Origin: JBEVJC01 sp040510375
GTDB taxonomy: Bacteria; Bacteroidota; Bacteroidia; Chitinophagales; Chitinophagaceae
Direction: 5' to 3'
NCBI GenBank assembly: GCA_040510375.1
Contig: JBEVJC010000004.1
Coordinates: 1-64,000 of the forward strand
DNA: 64,000 nucleotides
A model generated the notes under the pieces. The model did no database searches and had not been told where the DNA came from. It saw nothing but the letters and a program-made list of their open reading frames with translations. Below are positions 23,749-32,236 of this stretch, one piece after another. Position 1 is the stretch's first letter. Each line of letters begins with the position of its first letter. Position numbers and translations under genes: made by a program.

Positions 23749-23865
23749 TTATCCCTGTCTTTGCTTGAAGCGGGGATTCTTTTTGTTGATTACATAAAGC
23801 CTGCCCTTGCGACGTACAATTTTGCAGTCCACGCTACGCTTTTTGATTGATGCTCTTACTTTCAT
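23749..23865 (-). CDS. rpmJ: 50S ribosomal protein L36
   Basis: This 38-residue protein begins MKVRASIKKRSVDCKIVRRK and ends NPRFKQRQG. It is encoded between rpsM and infA, the normal place. Canonical L36 binds zinc through a C..C..C..H set; here only one Cys (DCKIVRRKG) remains, so this is the zinc-independent form. ATG at 23865, TAA at 23749. Confidence 0.96.
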   Translation of the reverse strand: MKVRASIKKRSVDCKIVRRKGRLYVINKKNPRFKQRQG

Positions 23866-23957
23866 GACCAATTGTTTTTTTATTCCTGGTTCAGTTAATG
23901 CTTTCCGCACTTCCTGAGTTAACTCTTTATTTCATGGTTAGGACCTGCGTCCCATCC

Positions 23958-24176
23958 TTACTTATACCGGAAATTGATCCTCCCTCTTGTCAAATCATAG
24001 GGCGATAATTCAACCCCAACTTTATCACCCGGCAGAATGCGGATATAGTGCATTCTCATTTTCCCCGAGATGGTGGCCAGTATTTCGTGACCGTTTTCCA
24101 GTTTCACCTTGAACATAGCGTTCGAAAGTGCTTCCAGAATGATCCCATCTTGTTTAATTAAGGCTTGTTTCGACAT
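23958..24176 (-). CDS. infA: Translation initiation factor IF-1
   Basis: This 72-residue OB-fold factor blocks the ribosomal A site during initiation. The sequence KQDGIILEALSNAMFKVKLE, then GHEILATISGKMRMHYIRIL and DLTRGRINFRYK, is characteristic. It is the first gene of the operon here. A near-consensus promoter is just upstream (24193-24224), so the alpha operon is transcribed from its own start. The expected upstream neighbours secY and map are not adjacent. Confidence 0.98.
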   Translation of the reverse strand: MSKQALIKQDGIILEALSNAMFKVKLENGHEILATISGKMRMHYIRILPGDKVGVELSPYDLTRGRINFRYK

Positions 24177-24192
24177 ATAAAATTTAGGGGTG

Positions 24193-24224
24193 CAAAGATA
24201 GGAGTATAAAGGGTAAAAAAGAAA
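24193..24224 (-). promoter_or_regulatory. Promoter of the infA-rplQ operon
   Basis: On the - strand TATCTTTG (24200-24193) matches the Bacteroidota -7 box TAnnTTTG exactly. TTTC (24224-24221) lies 20 bases upstream, where TTTG is expected. The implied transcript starts about 10 bases before the infA ATG region at 24176. It overlaps the terminator of the upstream gene. Confidence 0.8.
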
Positions 24225-24249
24225 TAACCCCCAATTCTTTTTCGGGGGT
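24211..24249 (-). terminator. Terminator of the 24300-24695 gene
   Basis: ACCCCC (24227-24232) pairs with GGGGGT (24244-24249). On the - strand the hairpin is followed by TTATTTCTTTTTT. It ends the upstream gene about 50 bp after its stop and insulates it from the infA promoter. Confidence 0.7.
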
Positions 24250-24299
24250 AAACAGACCGGGAAGCAGTCGGGGTTTCAAACTTGTTGATCCTGACCGGT

Positions 24300-24695
24300 T
24301 TATAAAAGCTCCAGGGGTACCTTGGTCATGTCCAGAAACAGGTTCTGGAGCGTATGCACGCCAATATTGTGGTTGAAGATGCGTTTATCTTCCCGCCACC
24401 ACATTTCCACAGTGGAGAAATCGTTGGGGTGGTGGATGGCCAACCTGAACGAATCTTTTTTATACTTCACACCATTATTATATTCTTCTTTTACAAATCC
24501 AAGCCGGGATAACTGGTTATCATCCAAAGGAAGCGCCATGAGTTGCTGGGGTTCAAACCAATATTCCTGGATGCCGTTGTTGATCAGGGCTTTGTGTTCC
24601 TGGGGACTGGTCTTCACCACTACCCCTTCGCGTTGAACGCCTTCATCATTGATTGAAACAATGTCGCCGGATTTAAGTTCAGCAAGTTTGAGCAT
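24300..24695 (-). CDS. Conserved hypothetical protein
   Basis: This 131-residue soluble protein has no signal peptide or membrane segment. The first half, KLAELKSGDIVSINDEGVQR (continuing EGVVVKTSPQEHKALIN), looks like a small beta-barrel. The second half contains KKDSFRLAIHHPNDFSTVEM followed by WWREDKRIFNHNIGVHTLQN. I recognise no named domain. It is monocistronic, between a terminator and the infA promoter on one side and homogentisate dioxygenase on the other. Confidence 0.78.
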   Translation of the reverse strand: MLKLAELKSGDIVSINDEGVQREGVVVKTSPQEHKALINNGIQEYWFEPQQLMALPLDDNQLSRLGFVKEEYNNGVKYKKDSFRLAIHHPNDFSTVEMWWREDKRIFNHNIGVHTLQNLFLDMTKVPLELL

Positions 24696-24846
24696 ATGAC
24701 TTTGATTTTATCTGTTGAATATAAAGTTTTTTTACCATTCCGGGCGCAACGGCAGATCCTGTTTTCCGCTTTTTTACCCCGGTTGGCCGGTAATGTTCAA
24801 CGTTCGTACCTCAGGATATCCTCTTCCAAATATTGTGATTTTCAAT

Positions 24847-26004
24847 TCACTCCGCCCAACTCATTACATAATCTTCATTCTCCATATCGATCGCCTGTGT
24901 GGTAAGCATCAGCGGGTGAAAGGTATCTACCATTACCGCCAACTCCTTCGTTTCCTTTGCCCCGATGCTTTTCTGGACCGCACCCGGATGCGGACCATGA
25001 GGGATTCCGGCAGGATGCAGGGTCATCATGCCCCGCGTTACATTCTTCCTGCTCATAAAATCGCCATCTACATAATAAAGGAGTTCATCACTATCAATAT
25101 TGCTATGGTTATAGGGTGCGGGAATGGCCTGCGGATGATAATCAAACAGCCTCGGCACAAAGGAACAAACCACAAAATTGCGTGCTTCGAAAGTCTGGTG
25201 CACCGGAGGTGGCTGATGCACCCGCCCGGTGATGGGTTCAAAATCATGGATGGAAAACGCATAGGGATAACAACAGCCATCCCAGCCCACCACATCAAAC
25301 GGATGTGTGCCATAGTGCAGGCCATATAACATTCCCTGCTTCTTGGCGCGGATCAGGAAATCACCTTTCTCATCGAAAGTGGGCAGGTTCTGCGGACCCC
25401 GGATATCCCGTTCGCAATAAGGCGAATGCTCCAGCAATTGCCCCTCCTTACTTTTATAACGGTTGGGATACCTGATAGGACTGAACGATTCAATTATAAA
25501 CAACCGGTTATTGGCATCAGCAAAGGTGATCTGGTAAATCGTCCCCCGGGGAACAACAAGATAATCGCCGTAATCAAAAGGCAACTCGCCGTACATCGTT
25601 CTCAATATCCCCTTCCCCTCATGCACAAAAATGAGTTCATCGGCATCGGTGTTCTTGTAAAAATAACTGGTCATACTTTCCTGCGGTGCGGCCAGTACAA
25701 TATGAACATCATTGTTGACCAGCACCGGCACCCTGCTTTCCAGGAAATCCTTTGCGGGTTTTACTTTGAACCCGTCGAAACTCCGGTGTTTTAGCATTTT
25801 CTCCTCTGCAATAACCGGTGCCACGCTGTATTGCGGCTCCGTGCGGATAATCTGCGTGGGCGGATGCACATGGTACATCAATGAATAATCATTGCTGAAC
25901 CCTGCAGTGGAAAAAAGCTGTTCGGAATAAAGACCACCATCGGGTTTGCGAAACTGGGTATGGCGTTTATGGGGGATCGTCCCTAAAGTATAATAATGCG
26001 GCAT
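24847..26004 (-). CDS. hmgA: Homogentisate 1,2-dioxygenase-like cupin
   Basis: This is probably the Fe(II) ring-cleaving enzyme of tyrosine and phenylalanine catabolism (homogentisate to maleylacetoacetate). Two cupin-like halves are visible: ELIFVHEGKGILRTMYGELP... (about 140-185) and a C-terminal part with YNHSNIDSDELLYYVDGDF and LHPAGIPHGPHPGAVQKS, which hold the likely metal ligands (His, Glu, His). At 385 residues it is shorter than the classical enzyme (about 430-445), so the assignment is to the family and the substrate is less certain. No hppD, fahA or maiA lies beside it. Confidence 0.78.
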   Translation of the reverse strand: MPHYYTLGTIPHKRHTQFRKPDGGLYSEQLFSTAGFSNDYSLMYHVHPPTQIIRTEPQYSVAPVIAEEKMLKHRSFDGFKVKPAKDFLESRVPVLVNNDVHIVLAAPQESMTSYFYKNTDADELIFVHEGKGILRTMYGELPFDYGDYLVVPRGTIYQITFADANNRLFIIESFSPIRYPNRYKSKEGQLLEHSPYCERDIRGPQNLPTFDEKGDFLIRAKKQGMLYGLHYGTHPFDVVGWDGCCYPYAFSIHDFEPITGRVHQPPPVHQTFEARNFVVCSFVPRLFDYHPQAIPAPYNHSNIDSDELLYYVDGDFMSRKNVTRGMMTLHPAGIPHGPHPGAVQKSIGAKETKELAVMVDTFHPLMLTTQAIDMENEDYVMSWAE

Positions 26005-26064
26005 AAATAAAAATTTGCAGATCGTAACGGCAAGGTACTGATTCTTTTTATTCCCTAACGGGCG

Positions 26065-27435
26065 TTAGGTACGGGAAATGTTAAGGATTACTTTGTCGGG
26101 CCGCAGTGTAATCAGCGGCCGCATTTCAGGTTCGTTTCCCGCAGGACTCACATCAAACTTTTTAAAGAACGCATACAGGAAGAACGACATCTCTGCCATC
26201 GCGAAATTGTTGCCGATACACATCCGGGGACCAGCACCGAACGGAAAAAAGTTTTTCGATCTGCCTGGTTTTTCATCTTCCAAAAAACGTTCGGGGCGGA
26301 ATACCGACGCCTCTGTCCAGCGTTCTTTGTTATGATGTAAACCATAAAAAAATGGAATGATGATGGTTCCCTTTGGATAGGAATAATTTTCAAACTGATC
26401 ATCCTGTAATGCCACCCGTTCGGTCATCCATGCCGGCGGATACATCCGCATGGCTTCATTGATAACGGCATTGATCCAGGGGTTTTTTAGTAAATCAGCA
26501 TTTGTACCTGAACTGATTTCAAGCCGTAGTTTTTCGAGTGCTGTTTTATTATTGGCCAGCAGGTAAAGAATCCAGCTTAACGCATTGGCGGTTGTTTCGT
26601 GACCGGCAAATATCAGGATAAGAGCTTCATCAATGACCTGGTCGTCCGACATCGTTTCCCCATTATCTTCATACCGGGTATTGAGTAACATATCCAGCAA
26701 GTCGGTATATTCCCCGTTACTTCTGCGACGTTCCGTTATAAGATCGGAAAGAATCTGTTTGAGCCTCTTCGCTTTTTTCAGATGTGCACGGCGGTGACCG
26801 TTGACCGGATAAAGCAATCGCTGGATGGGACGGTTTACATCTTTCATTAAAAATTCCTGCAGCACGGTAAAATGTTCACCCAGCTCTTTAATAATCTCGG
26901 GGGAGAACCGGATATCAAAAAGCGACTGGATCAGGATGCTGAAAGAAAGTTCATGGATCAACGGATACACATCCACCGTTCCGGTGGGAAAAGTTTTAAG
27001 GAACCCGTCAATAGTGCGGTTGATAATTTCAAAAAGTCCCTGGAGTTTTTCCTTATGGAATGCAGGCTGCACAAGCCTTCGCTGCCGAAGCCAGTAATCG
27101 CCGTTGGAAAACAGCAACCCATTGCCAAAGAACTGGACCGCACGCTCGGTGGCCAGGGGCGACTTATGATAATTTTTATGGTTGACCTTTAAAATGTAAT
27201 TGATAAACTCCGGATCCTGGGTGAGGATTATTTTTTTGGTGAGACCCAATGTAGCCGTATAAGTGTTTCCAAACTTCTCCATACTTTTTGAAATGAATTT
27301 GATTGGATTGGCCAGGAAATCATTGGAACGAAACAGGGTTGGCAGGAACGGATAACCGTTGGGCAAATTATATTTCTTTTTAATTTTCATTAAACGCCCT
27401 GGAATTATAGAATGATAATTTGTCCTGCCTGCCAT
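26065..27435 (-). CDS. Cytochrome P450
   Basis: This is a haem-thiolate monooxygenase. Conserved features are the I-helix oxygen-activation motif IFAGHETTANALSWILYLL, the K-helix ExxR in INEAMRMYPPAW, and the haem-binding loop FFPFGAGPRMCIGNNFAMAE with the Cys ligand. There is no obvious N-terminal membrane anchor, so it is probably soluble. No ferredoxin or reductase gene is adjacent, so its electron donor and substrate are unknown. The ATG at 27435 (MAGRT) is chosen; a GTG-type upstream extension would overlap the divergent phosphodiesterase gene. An internal ATG at 27390 (MKIKKKYN) is an alternative. Confidence 0.9.
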   Translation of the reverse strand: MAGRTNYHSIIPGRLMKIKKKYNLPNGYPFLPTLFRSNDFLANPIKFISKSMEKFGNTYTATLGLTKKIILTQDPEFINYILKVNHKNYHKSPLATERAVQFFGNGLLFSNGDYWLRQRRLVQPAFHKEKLQGLFEIINRTIDGFLKTFPTGTVDVYPLIHELSFSILIQSLFDIRFSPEIIKELGEHFTVLQEFLMKDVNRPIQRLLYPVNGHRRAHLKKAKRLKQILSDLITERRRSNGEYTDLLDMLLNTRYEDNGETMSDDQVIDEALILIFAGHETTANALSWILYLLANNKTALEKLRLEISSGTNADLLKNPWINAVINEAMRMYPPAWMTERVALQDDQFENYSYPKGTIIIPFFYGLHHNKERWTEASVFRPERFLEDEKPGRSKNFFPFGAGPRMCIGNNFAMAEMSFFLYAFFKKFDVSPAGNEPEMRPLITLRPDKVILNISRT

Positions 27436-27445
27436 GAACGACCCG

Positions 27446-27472
27446 TTGTATTTTAAAGTTAACCTAACTTTG
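27446..27472 (+). promoter_or_regulatory. Promoter with -7 box four bases before the start codon
   Basis: TAACTTTG (27465-27472) matches TAnnTTTG, and TTG at 27446-27448 gives a -33-like element 16 bases upstream. The ATG of the next gene is at 27477, only four bases past the -7 box. The transcript would therefore be leaderless or nearly so, unless a downstream start is used. Confidence 0.6.
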
Positions 27473-27476
27473 GGAT

Positions 27477-27971
27477 ATGAAAAAGATCGGGTTGATCTCG
27501 GATACACATGGCTTTCTGGATGAAACAGTTTCCCGGTTTTTTAACGACTGCGACGAGATCTGGCATGCAGGCGATTTCGGGAATGCAGCAATCGCAGATG
27601 CCCTGCGTTTAATGAAACCATTAAAAGGGGTTTATGGAAATATTGACGGAAAAGATATCCGCAGTGAATTTCCCGAACAACTGGTTTTCTTCTGCGAAGA
27701 CGTGAAAGTAATGATGCGTCATATCGGCGGCGCTCCTCCGAAATACAATCCGGAAACCAGGAAAGAACTCGCCCTCCACAAACCCAATTTATTTATCAGC
27801 GGACATTCGCATATTTTAAAAGTGATCTACGACCCGGCAATTGAATGCCTGCATATGAATCCGGGTGCGGCCGGAAAACACGGCTGGCATAAGGTCAGGA
27901 CCCTCATCACCTTTGTGGTAGACGGCAGTAATATGAAGGACTGTAAAGTAATCGAGCTGGGAAAGAAATAG
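27477..27971 (+). CDS. YfcE/MJ0936-type metallophosphodiesterase
   Basis: This 164-residue cytoplasmic calcineurin-like phosphodiesterase has the full metal-binding set. It includes GLISDTHG (Asp, His), IWHAGDFGN (Asp), GNIDGKD (Asn), RHIGGAPP (His), ISGHSHILKV (His, His) and LHMNPGAAG. The substrate is probably a phosphodiester or cyclic nucleotide, as in family members tested elsewhere. The start overlaps the promoter region shared with the divergent P450 gene. The aminotransferase gene follows after 90 bp. Confidence 0.92.
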   Translation: MKKIGLISDTHGFLDETVSRFFNDCDEIWHAGDFGNAAIADALRLMKPLKGVYGNIDGKDIRSEFPEQLVFFCEDVKVMMRHIGGAPPKYNPETRKELALHKPNLFISGHSHILKVIYDPAIECLHMNPGAAGKHGWHKVRTLITFVVDGSNMKDCKVIELGKK

Positions 27972-28061
27972 TATGTATAACCGGAAGGGTTGGCTTTTCC
28001 GGTAAGTCGGCAAAAACGAATCGTCTTTTTTTGTACCTTACCAAAACCAAAATCAAACATC

Positions 28062-29159
28062 ATGAAGAGACGTCACCTCATCAAAAGATCGGCTATCGCA
28101 ATTGCTGCATTTACCTTCAGCCGTGACCTTTTTGCCCGCGAAGCAGAAGAAACCGCCGCGATGTATGGTTTTACGGATTATATCAAACTTAGTTCAAACG
28201 AAAACCCGCACGGACCCTCTTCACTGGCAAAAAAAGCGATGATGGACGCCGTTAACGGTTCCAACCGTTATCCCTGGGAAGTAACAGCCCGGTTACAGGA
28301 AAAGATCGGTGCCCAGTTCAACCTTAAAAAAGAAAACGTGATCATTGGTGCTGGTTCATCCGAACTGCTGGGTGTGGTATCCACCTACGCTGCGCTAAAA
28401 AAAGGTAATGCCATTGCGCCTGATCCAACATTCCGTTTGTGGATTCCTGCCGCTAAAAAAGCGGGACTCGATATCAAACTGGTGGCACTGGATAACAATA
28501 AAGTGACTGACCTGCAAAAAATGAAGGACCAGATCGATACCAATACCCAACTGATCTATATCTGCAATCCCAATAACCCGACAGGTACCATTATCCCCGC
28601 TGCCGAACTCGAGGCATTTATTAAACAGGTGCCCTCCCGGATCATCATCCTGCTGGATGAAGCCTATACGGAATTCAGCGACGAACCTTCCATGGCCCGG
28701 CTGGTGAACGATTACCCGAACCTGGTGGTGGCAAAAACCTTCTCCAAAGTTTATGGTATGGCCGGTGCACGTGTAGGTTTTGGCCTTGCCCACCCATCAA
28801 CGGTAAAACAACTGAATGATATGCAACCCTGGGCAAATGCAGGTGCAAGCGCGGTTTCATTGGCTGGTGCTGTGGCAGTAGTGCAGGATAATGAGTTCAT
28901 CACCTACTGTAAGACCCAGAATCAGATAGCACGAAAGATCTTTACCGATGTGCTGACTAAAAAAGGTATTAAATACATTCCCTCCCATACAAGTTTTGTG
29001 TACTTCGATCCGGCAGGCTCGGGCAAGGATGTAACAAAGATCCTGGAGACCAACCAGATTATTGGCGCAAGGACATTTGAACCAAACAGCAGCTGGCTGC
29101 GATTGAGTGTGGGCAACGTTGAAGAAATGACCAGGGTAGCACAGGTGTTAAACGCCTGA
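28062..29159 (+). CDS. Exported histidinol-phosphate-aminotransferase-like PLP enzyme
   Basis: This is a fold-type I aminotransferase of the HisC group. Landmarks are LSSNENPHGPSSLAKKAM, NRYPWE, GAGSSELLGVV, ICNPNNPTGTIIP, LLDEAYTEFSD (PLP Asp and Tyr), AKTFSKVYGMAGARVGFGLA (Schiff-base Lys in SKVYG) and a C-terminal Arg in SWLRLSVG. Unusually, the ATG at 28062 opens a leader, MKRRHLIKRSAIAIAAFTFS, ending near LFA, a Tat-like or Sec signal sequence. The enzyme is therefore probably periplasmic or membrane-tethered and is not the biosynthetic HisC. No his genes are nearby. Confidence 0.88.
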   Translation: MKRRHLIKRSAIAIAAFTFSRDLFAREAEETAAMYGFTDYIKLSSNENPHGPSSLAKKAMMDAVNGSNRYPWEVTARLQEKIGAQFNLKKENVIIGAGSSELLGVVSTYAALKKGNAIAPDPTFRLWIPAAKKAGLDIKLVALDNNKVTDLQKMKDQIDTNTQLIYICNPNNPTGTIIPAAELEAFIKQVPSRIIILLDEAYTEFSDEPSMARLVNDYPNLVVAKTFSKVYGMAGARVGFGLAHPSTVKQLNDMQPWANAGASAVSLAGAVAVVQDNEFITYCKTQNQIARKIFTDVLTKKGIKYIPSHTSFVYFDPAGSGKDVTKILETNQIIGARTFEPNSSWLRLSVGNVEEMTRVAQVLNA

Positions 29160-29182
29160 CCTGCGTTAGCAATTTTTAATAA

Positions 29183-29650
29183 TTACATTCCGGGAAATAA
29201 TGGCCTCGCAACCTCGCGACCTGGCCATGGTATTGCGGCAAGGATCAGGATCAGCGCAATGAGGAAAAACCAGAAAGCCTTTTTGAACTTGATGGAATCC
29301 TGAACCGGCTTCTTTGACATGCCATAACCAAGGGTGATCAGGATTACCGAGATCAGCATCAGCAATGGATGTTCTACCCAGAAAAAACGAAGACTGCTGT
29401 TCTTCATCACACTGGTTCCCGGAGGCAGTGTGGTATTGAGGATACCAAAACGTCCAAGGAACAGCAGATATAATCCAACCACCAGGTTAATATGGGTGAA
29501 GATCAGTGTAAACAACCATACCCGCTTGTCACCGGCAGTGAACATTTTTCTTGATTGCCAGCCGGAAAATGCCTTAATCAGGGAAAGGAGTAACAGGATC
29601 AGGATAATCCAGCGAAGGATATTGTGCAGGTGGAGCATTCCGGTTTGCAT
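29183..29650 (-). CDS. Four-helix membrane protein, 'cytochrome B'-like
   Basis: This 155-residue inner-membrane protein has four hydrophobic segments: about 12-30, 48-66, 93-110 and 127-145. Histidines sit in the membrane-facing positions (LHLHNILRW, FTHINLVVG, VEHPLLML). This resembles small Bacteroidota proteins annotated as cytochrome B, but haem binding is unproven. The ATG at 29638 (MLHLHN) may be the true start. It lies alone between convergent and same-strand neighbours. Confidence 0.78.
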   Translation of the reverse strand: MQTGMLHLHNILRWIILILLLLSLIKAFSGWQSRKMFTAGDKRVWLFTLIFTHINLVVGLYLLFLGRFGILNTTLPPGTSVMKNSSLRFFWVEHPLLMLISVILITLGYGMSKKPVQDSIKFKKAFWFFLIALILILAAIPWPGREVARPLFPGM

Positions 29651-29700
29651 GGCAGTTGATTTATGCGGGCAAAACTACAGTTTTTTGTGACCGGTTCCGG

Positions 29701-30867
29701 TTACTCGTTCCAATCAGCCACAAAAATATTTGTATCCCTGGTACCCCCATTATTCCTGTTACTGCAGAATACCAGTTTCTTTCCATCAGGTGAAAACATG
29801 GGGAATGCGTCAAACCCTTTATCACGGCTGATCTTATGGAGTCCGGTCCCATCCTCATTAATTGTATACAGGTTAAAGGGAAAACCACGTTTATACTCAT
29901 GATTAGATGCAAAAATAATGGTCTTGTTATCGGGTAAAAACGCCGGTGCCCAGTTGGCCTGACCAAACTTTGTTACCTGGTGTGCATTTGAACCATCAAT
30001 ATTTGCCACCCATACTTCCATATTGGTGGGTGCCACCAGGTGTTCAGCCAGCAGTGCTTTGTATTCTTTCACTGCACTGTCGCCCTTTGGACGGGATGCT
30101 CTCCAGATGATTTTTTTACCATCGGGACTAAACCAGGCGCCACCATCATAACCGGTTGTATTGGTTACCTTTTTTTCCCTGCCTGAAACAAGATCCATTA
30201 TGTACAGGTCAATATCACCGTCCTTATCACTTGTATAGATCATTTGTTTACCATCGGGACTCAATGTTGCTTCAGCATCATATCCTTTGGAGGAGGTAAG
30301 TTGTTTTACAATCTTTCCATCGAGATCAGCCATGAATATATCATAGCTTTCATACAATGGCCAGATATATTTGTTGCCATACTTCGCACGATCAGGTGTT
30401 GGCGGGCAATCAGCCGAACCCAGATGGGTGCTGGCATAAATAACATGTTTGCCATCTTTTGTAAAAAACGGACAGGTGGTGCGACCCTTACCGGTGCTGA
30501 CCAGTTTGTATTCAAACTTATCGCCCATCTTTTCAGGCACTTTACCAATATAGATCTGGTCGCAGGGAATTCCTTCCTTCGCGTGGGTCTTCTGGAACAC
30601 CAGCCATTTGCTGTCGTAACTCCAATAGGCTTCAGCATTATCACCACCGAAGGTGAGCTGCTGTACATTTTTGAAATGTTCTTCCTCGGGATACTGCACT
30701 GTATCCGGTGCAGATGATGGGGAGGAAGCGCTGTTTTTGACGGACAGGTTTATCTGATCCGCATTGGATGCGTTACCAGCCACCAGCATTGGTTTATTAC
30801 TGTTGATGAATGACCAGACTACAACTAAAACCACGAGGAATACGATACCAGAAACAAGTTTTTTCAT
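29701..30867 (-). CDS. TolB-like beta-propeller protein
   Basis: This exported or membrane-anchored protein (N-terminal hydrophobic segment LVSGIVFLVVLVVVWSFI) has a PD40/WD40-like six-bladed propeller. Repeats are recognisable as DAEATLSPDGKQMIYTSDKD, GGAWFSPDGKKIIWRASR, APAFLPDNKTIIFASNHEYK and AFPMFSPDGKKLVFCSNRNN. These resemble the TolB propeller and S9-peptidase propellers, but no peptidase domain follows. It is probably a periplasmic protein-protein or ligand-binding scaffold. Confidence 0.88.
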   Translation of the reverse strand: MKKLVSGIVFLVVLVVVWSFINSNKPMLVAGNASNADQINLSVKNSASSPSSAPDTVQYPEEEHFKNVQQLTFGGDNAEAYWSYDSKWLVFQKTHAKEGIPCDQIYIGKVPEKMGDKFEYKLVSTGKGRTTCPFFTKDGKHVIYASTHLGSADCPPTPDRAKYGNKYIWPLYESYDIFMADLDGKIVKQLTSSKGYDAEATLSPDGKQMIYTSDKDGDIDLYIMDLVSGREKKVTNTTGYDGGAWFSPDGKKIIWRASRPKGDSAVKEYKALLAEHLVAPTNMEVWVANIDGSNAHQVTKFGQANWAPAFLPDNKTIIFASNHEYKRGFPFNLYTINEDGTGLHKISRDKGFDAFPMFSPDGKKLVFCSNRNNGGTRDTNIFVADWNE

Positions 30868-30962
30868 GTTTTGCCGTTTAATAAGCGGCTGCGAAGTTAT
30901 TTTTGTAAGGCGGTTGATTTGTCAGCACTTTGTCATAGCTCAGCTTTTAACCCCTGGTTTCC

Positions 30963-31970
30963 ATGAAAATTAAAAATTGGTTGTTCGTTTCGATTTTGTT
31001 TTTGGCCATTGCCTGTAATAATGCGGATAAATCGTATTCCGCATTTGACGGATTGCTGGACCAGGCTCCCTACAAAACAATTACCGACAGCATCAGCAGG
31101 GAACCAGAACGGGACGACCTGTATTTCCGTCGCGCGATCCTCCTGAACAGGAACAACCAGCCACAACCCGCGCTGGTTGATTTCCGCAAAGCCTGGTCCA
31201 TCCATCAACTGGAACCCTATGCCACGGGTGTAAGTAATATACTGATCGATACCCGGCCCGACTCAGCCATTGTATTTATAAAGGAAGCGCTGAAATCCCT
31301 GCCACAAAGTATCTACCTGCAAATCACACTGGCCCGCACTTATTCATCGCTCGACCGCGACAGTGAAGCACTTGCCGTTTGTGAAAACATTCTCAAAAAA
31401 GATCCGGACCAGCTGAACACATTGATGCTGGCTTCAGAGATCTATGATAAAACAGGTCAGCAAGCAAAAATGATCGCCGCTTTGGAAAAAGCATATAGCC
31501 TGGCGCCCGACCAGCGGGAGATCAGTAATTCGCTGGCTTACCAGTATGCGGAGTCGAAAAATCCGAAGGCAATTGCAGTGGCTGATTCACTGATCCGCAC
31601 AGATAGCATCCACCAGTTCGCCGATCCTTTATATGTGAAGGGTCTTTATTATTCCAATACTAAACAGGATGCCGAGGCAGTAAAATGGTTCAACCGGACG
31701 ATCCAGTCGGACCATCGTTACCTCCAGGCCTATATCGAAAAAGGTAAAGTCCAGATCGACCAGAAAAAGCTGAATGATGCACTGGCTACCTTCACCCTGG
31801 CAAATGAAATCTCCCCCGCCTATCCCGATGCCTGGTACTGGATGGGGATGGCGCAGGAAAAAATGGGGATGAAAAAAGATGCCCTGGAAAATTATGAAAA
31901 GGCATACGGACTGGATAAATCATTTACCGAGGCCCGGGATGCAGCGAAACGGCTGGGGTCGGTTGACTGA
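30963..31970 (+). CDS. TPR-repeat lipoprotein
   Basis: This is a 335-residue lipoprotein with lipobox AIAC (Cys about 18). At least six tetratricopeptide-like helix pairs follow, for example RDDLYFRRAILLNRNNQPQP, SIYLQITLARTYSSLDRDSE, ALEKAYSLAPDQREISNSLA and YPDAWYWMGMAQEKMGMKKD. It is probably a periplasmic or outer-membrane scaffold. The 3' end (ARDAAKRLGSVD, stop) is copied twice more downstream as 48-bp tandem repeats (to 32070). rpe follows 266 bp later on the same strand. Confidence 0.9.
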   Translation: MKIKNWLFVSILFLAIACNNADKSYSAFDGLLDQAPYKTITDSISREPERDDLYFRRAILLNRNNQPQPALVDFRKAWSIHQLEPYATGVSNILIDTRPDSAIVFIKEALKSLPQSIYLQITLARTYSSLDRDSEALAVCENILKKDPDQLNTLMLASEIYDKTGQQAKMIAALEKAYSLAPDQREISNSLAYQYAESKNPKAIAVADSLIRTDSIHQFADPLYVKGLYYSNTKQDAEAVKWFNRTIQSDHRYLQAYIEKGKVQIDQKKLNDALATFTLANEISPAYPDAWYWMGMAQEKMGMKKDALENYEKAYGLDKSFTEARDAAKRLGSVD

Positions 31971-32070
31971 CACGTCAGAGCACGGGATGCCACGAATGGG
32001 TTGAGGTCGGTTGACTGACACGTCTGAGCACGGGATGCCGCGAATGGGTTGAGGTCGGTTGATTAGATCC
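31932..32070 (+). repeat. 48-bp tandem repeats copying the 3' end of the TPR gene
   Basis: Unit 1 (31932-31979) contains the last 12 codons and the TGA stop. Unit 2 (31980-32027) and the partial unit 3 (32028-32070) repeat GCACGGGATGC, CGAATGGGTTGAGGTCGGTTGA and the stop region. Because 48 is a multiple of three, the copies keep the same reading frame and would encode ARDAT/ANGLRSVD, but each is closed off by its own stop. Units 2 and 3 resemble each other more than unit 1. Confidence 0.9.
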
Positions 32071-32236
32071 TTGTCACCGGATAAAACAGAGACCGGCCTG
32101 ATCAGTAATGGCCCCGACTATACGTCCAGAAACGAGTGAAACTGATATCCGGTGGACAATTATGACCCTTCCGAAAACAGTCCTTCGGGTTACCGGCCGT
32201 AACAATTAAAGTATATTGCAATAGAAATCACAACCC

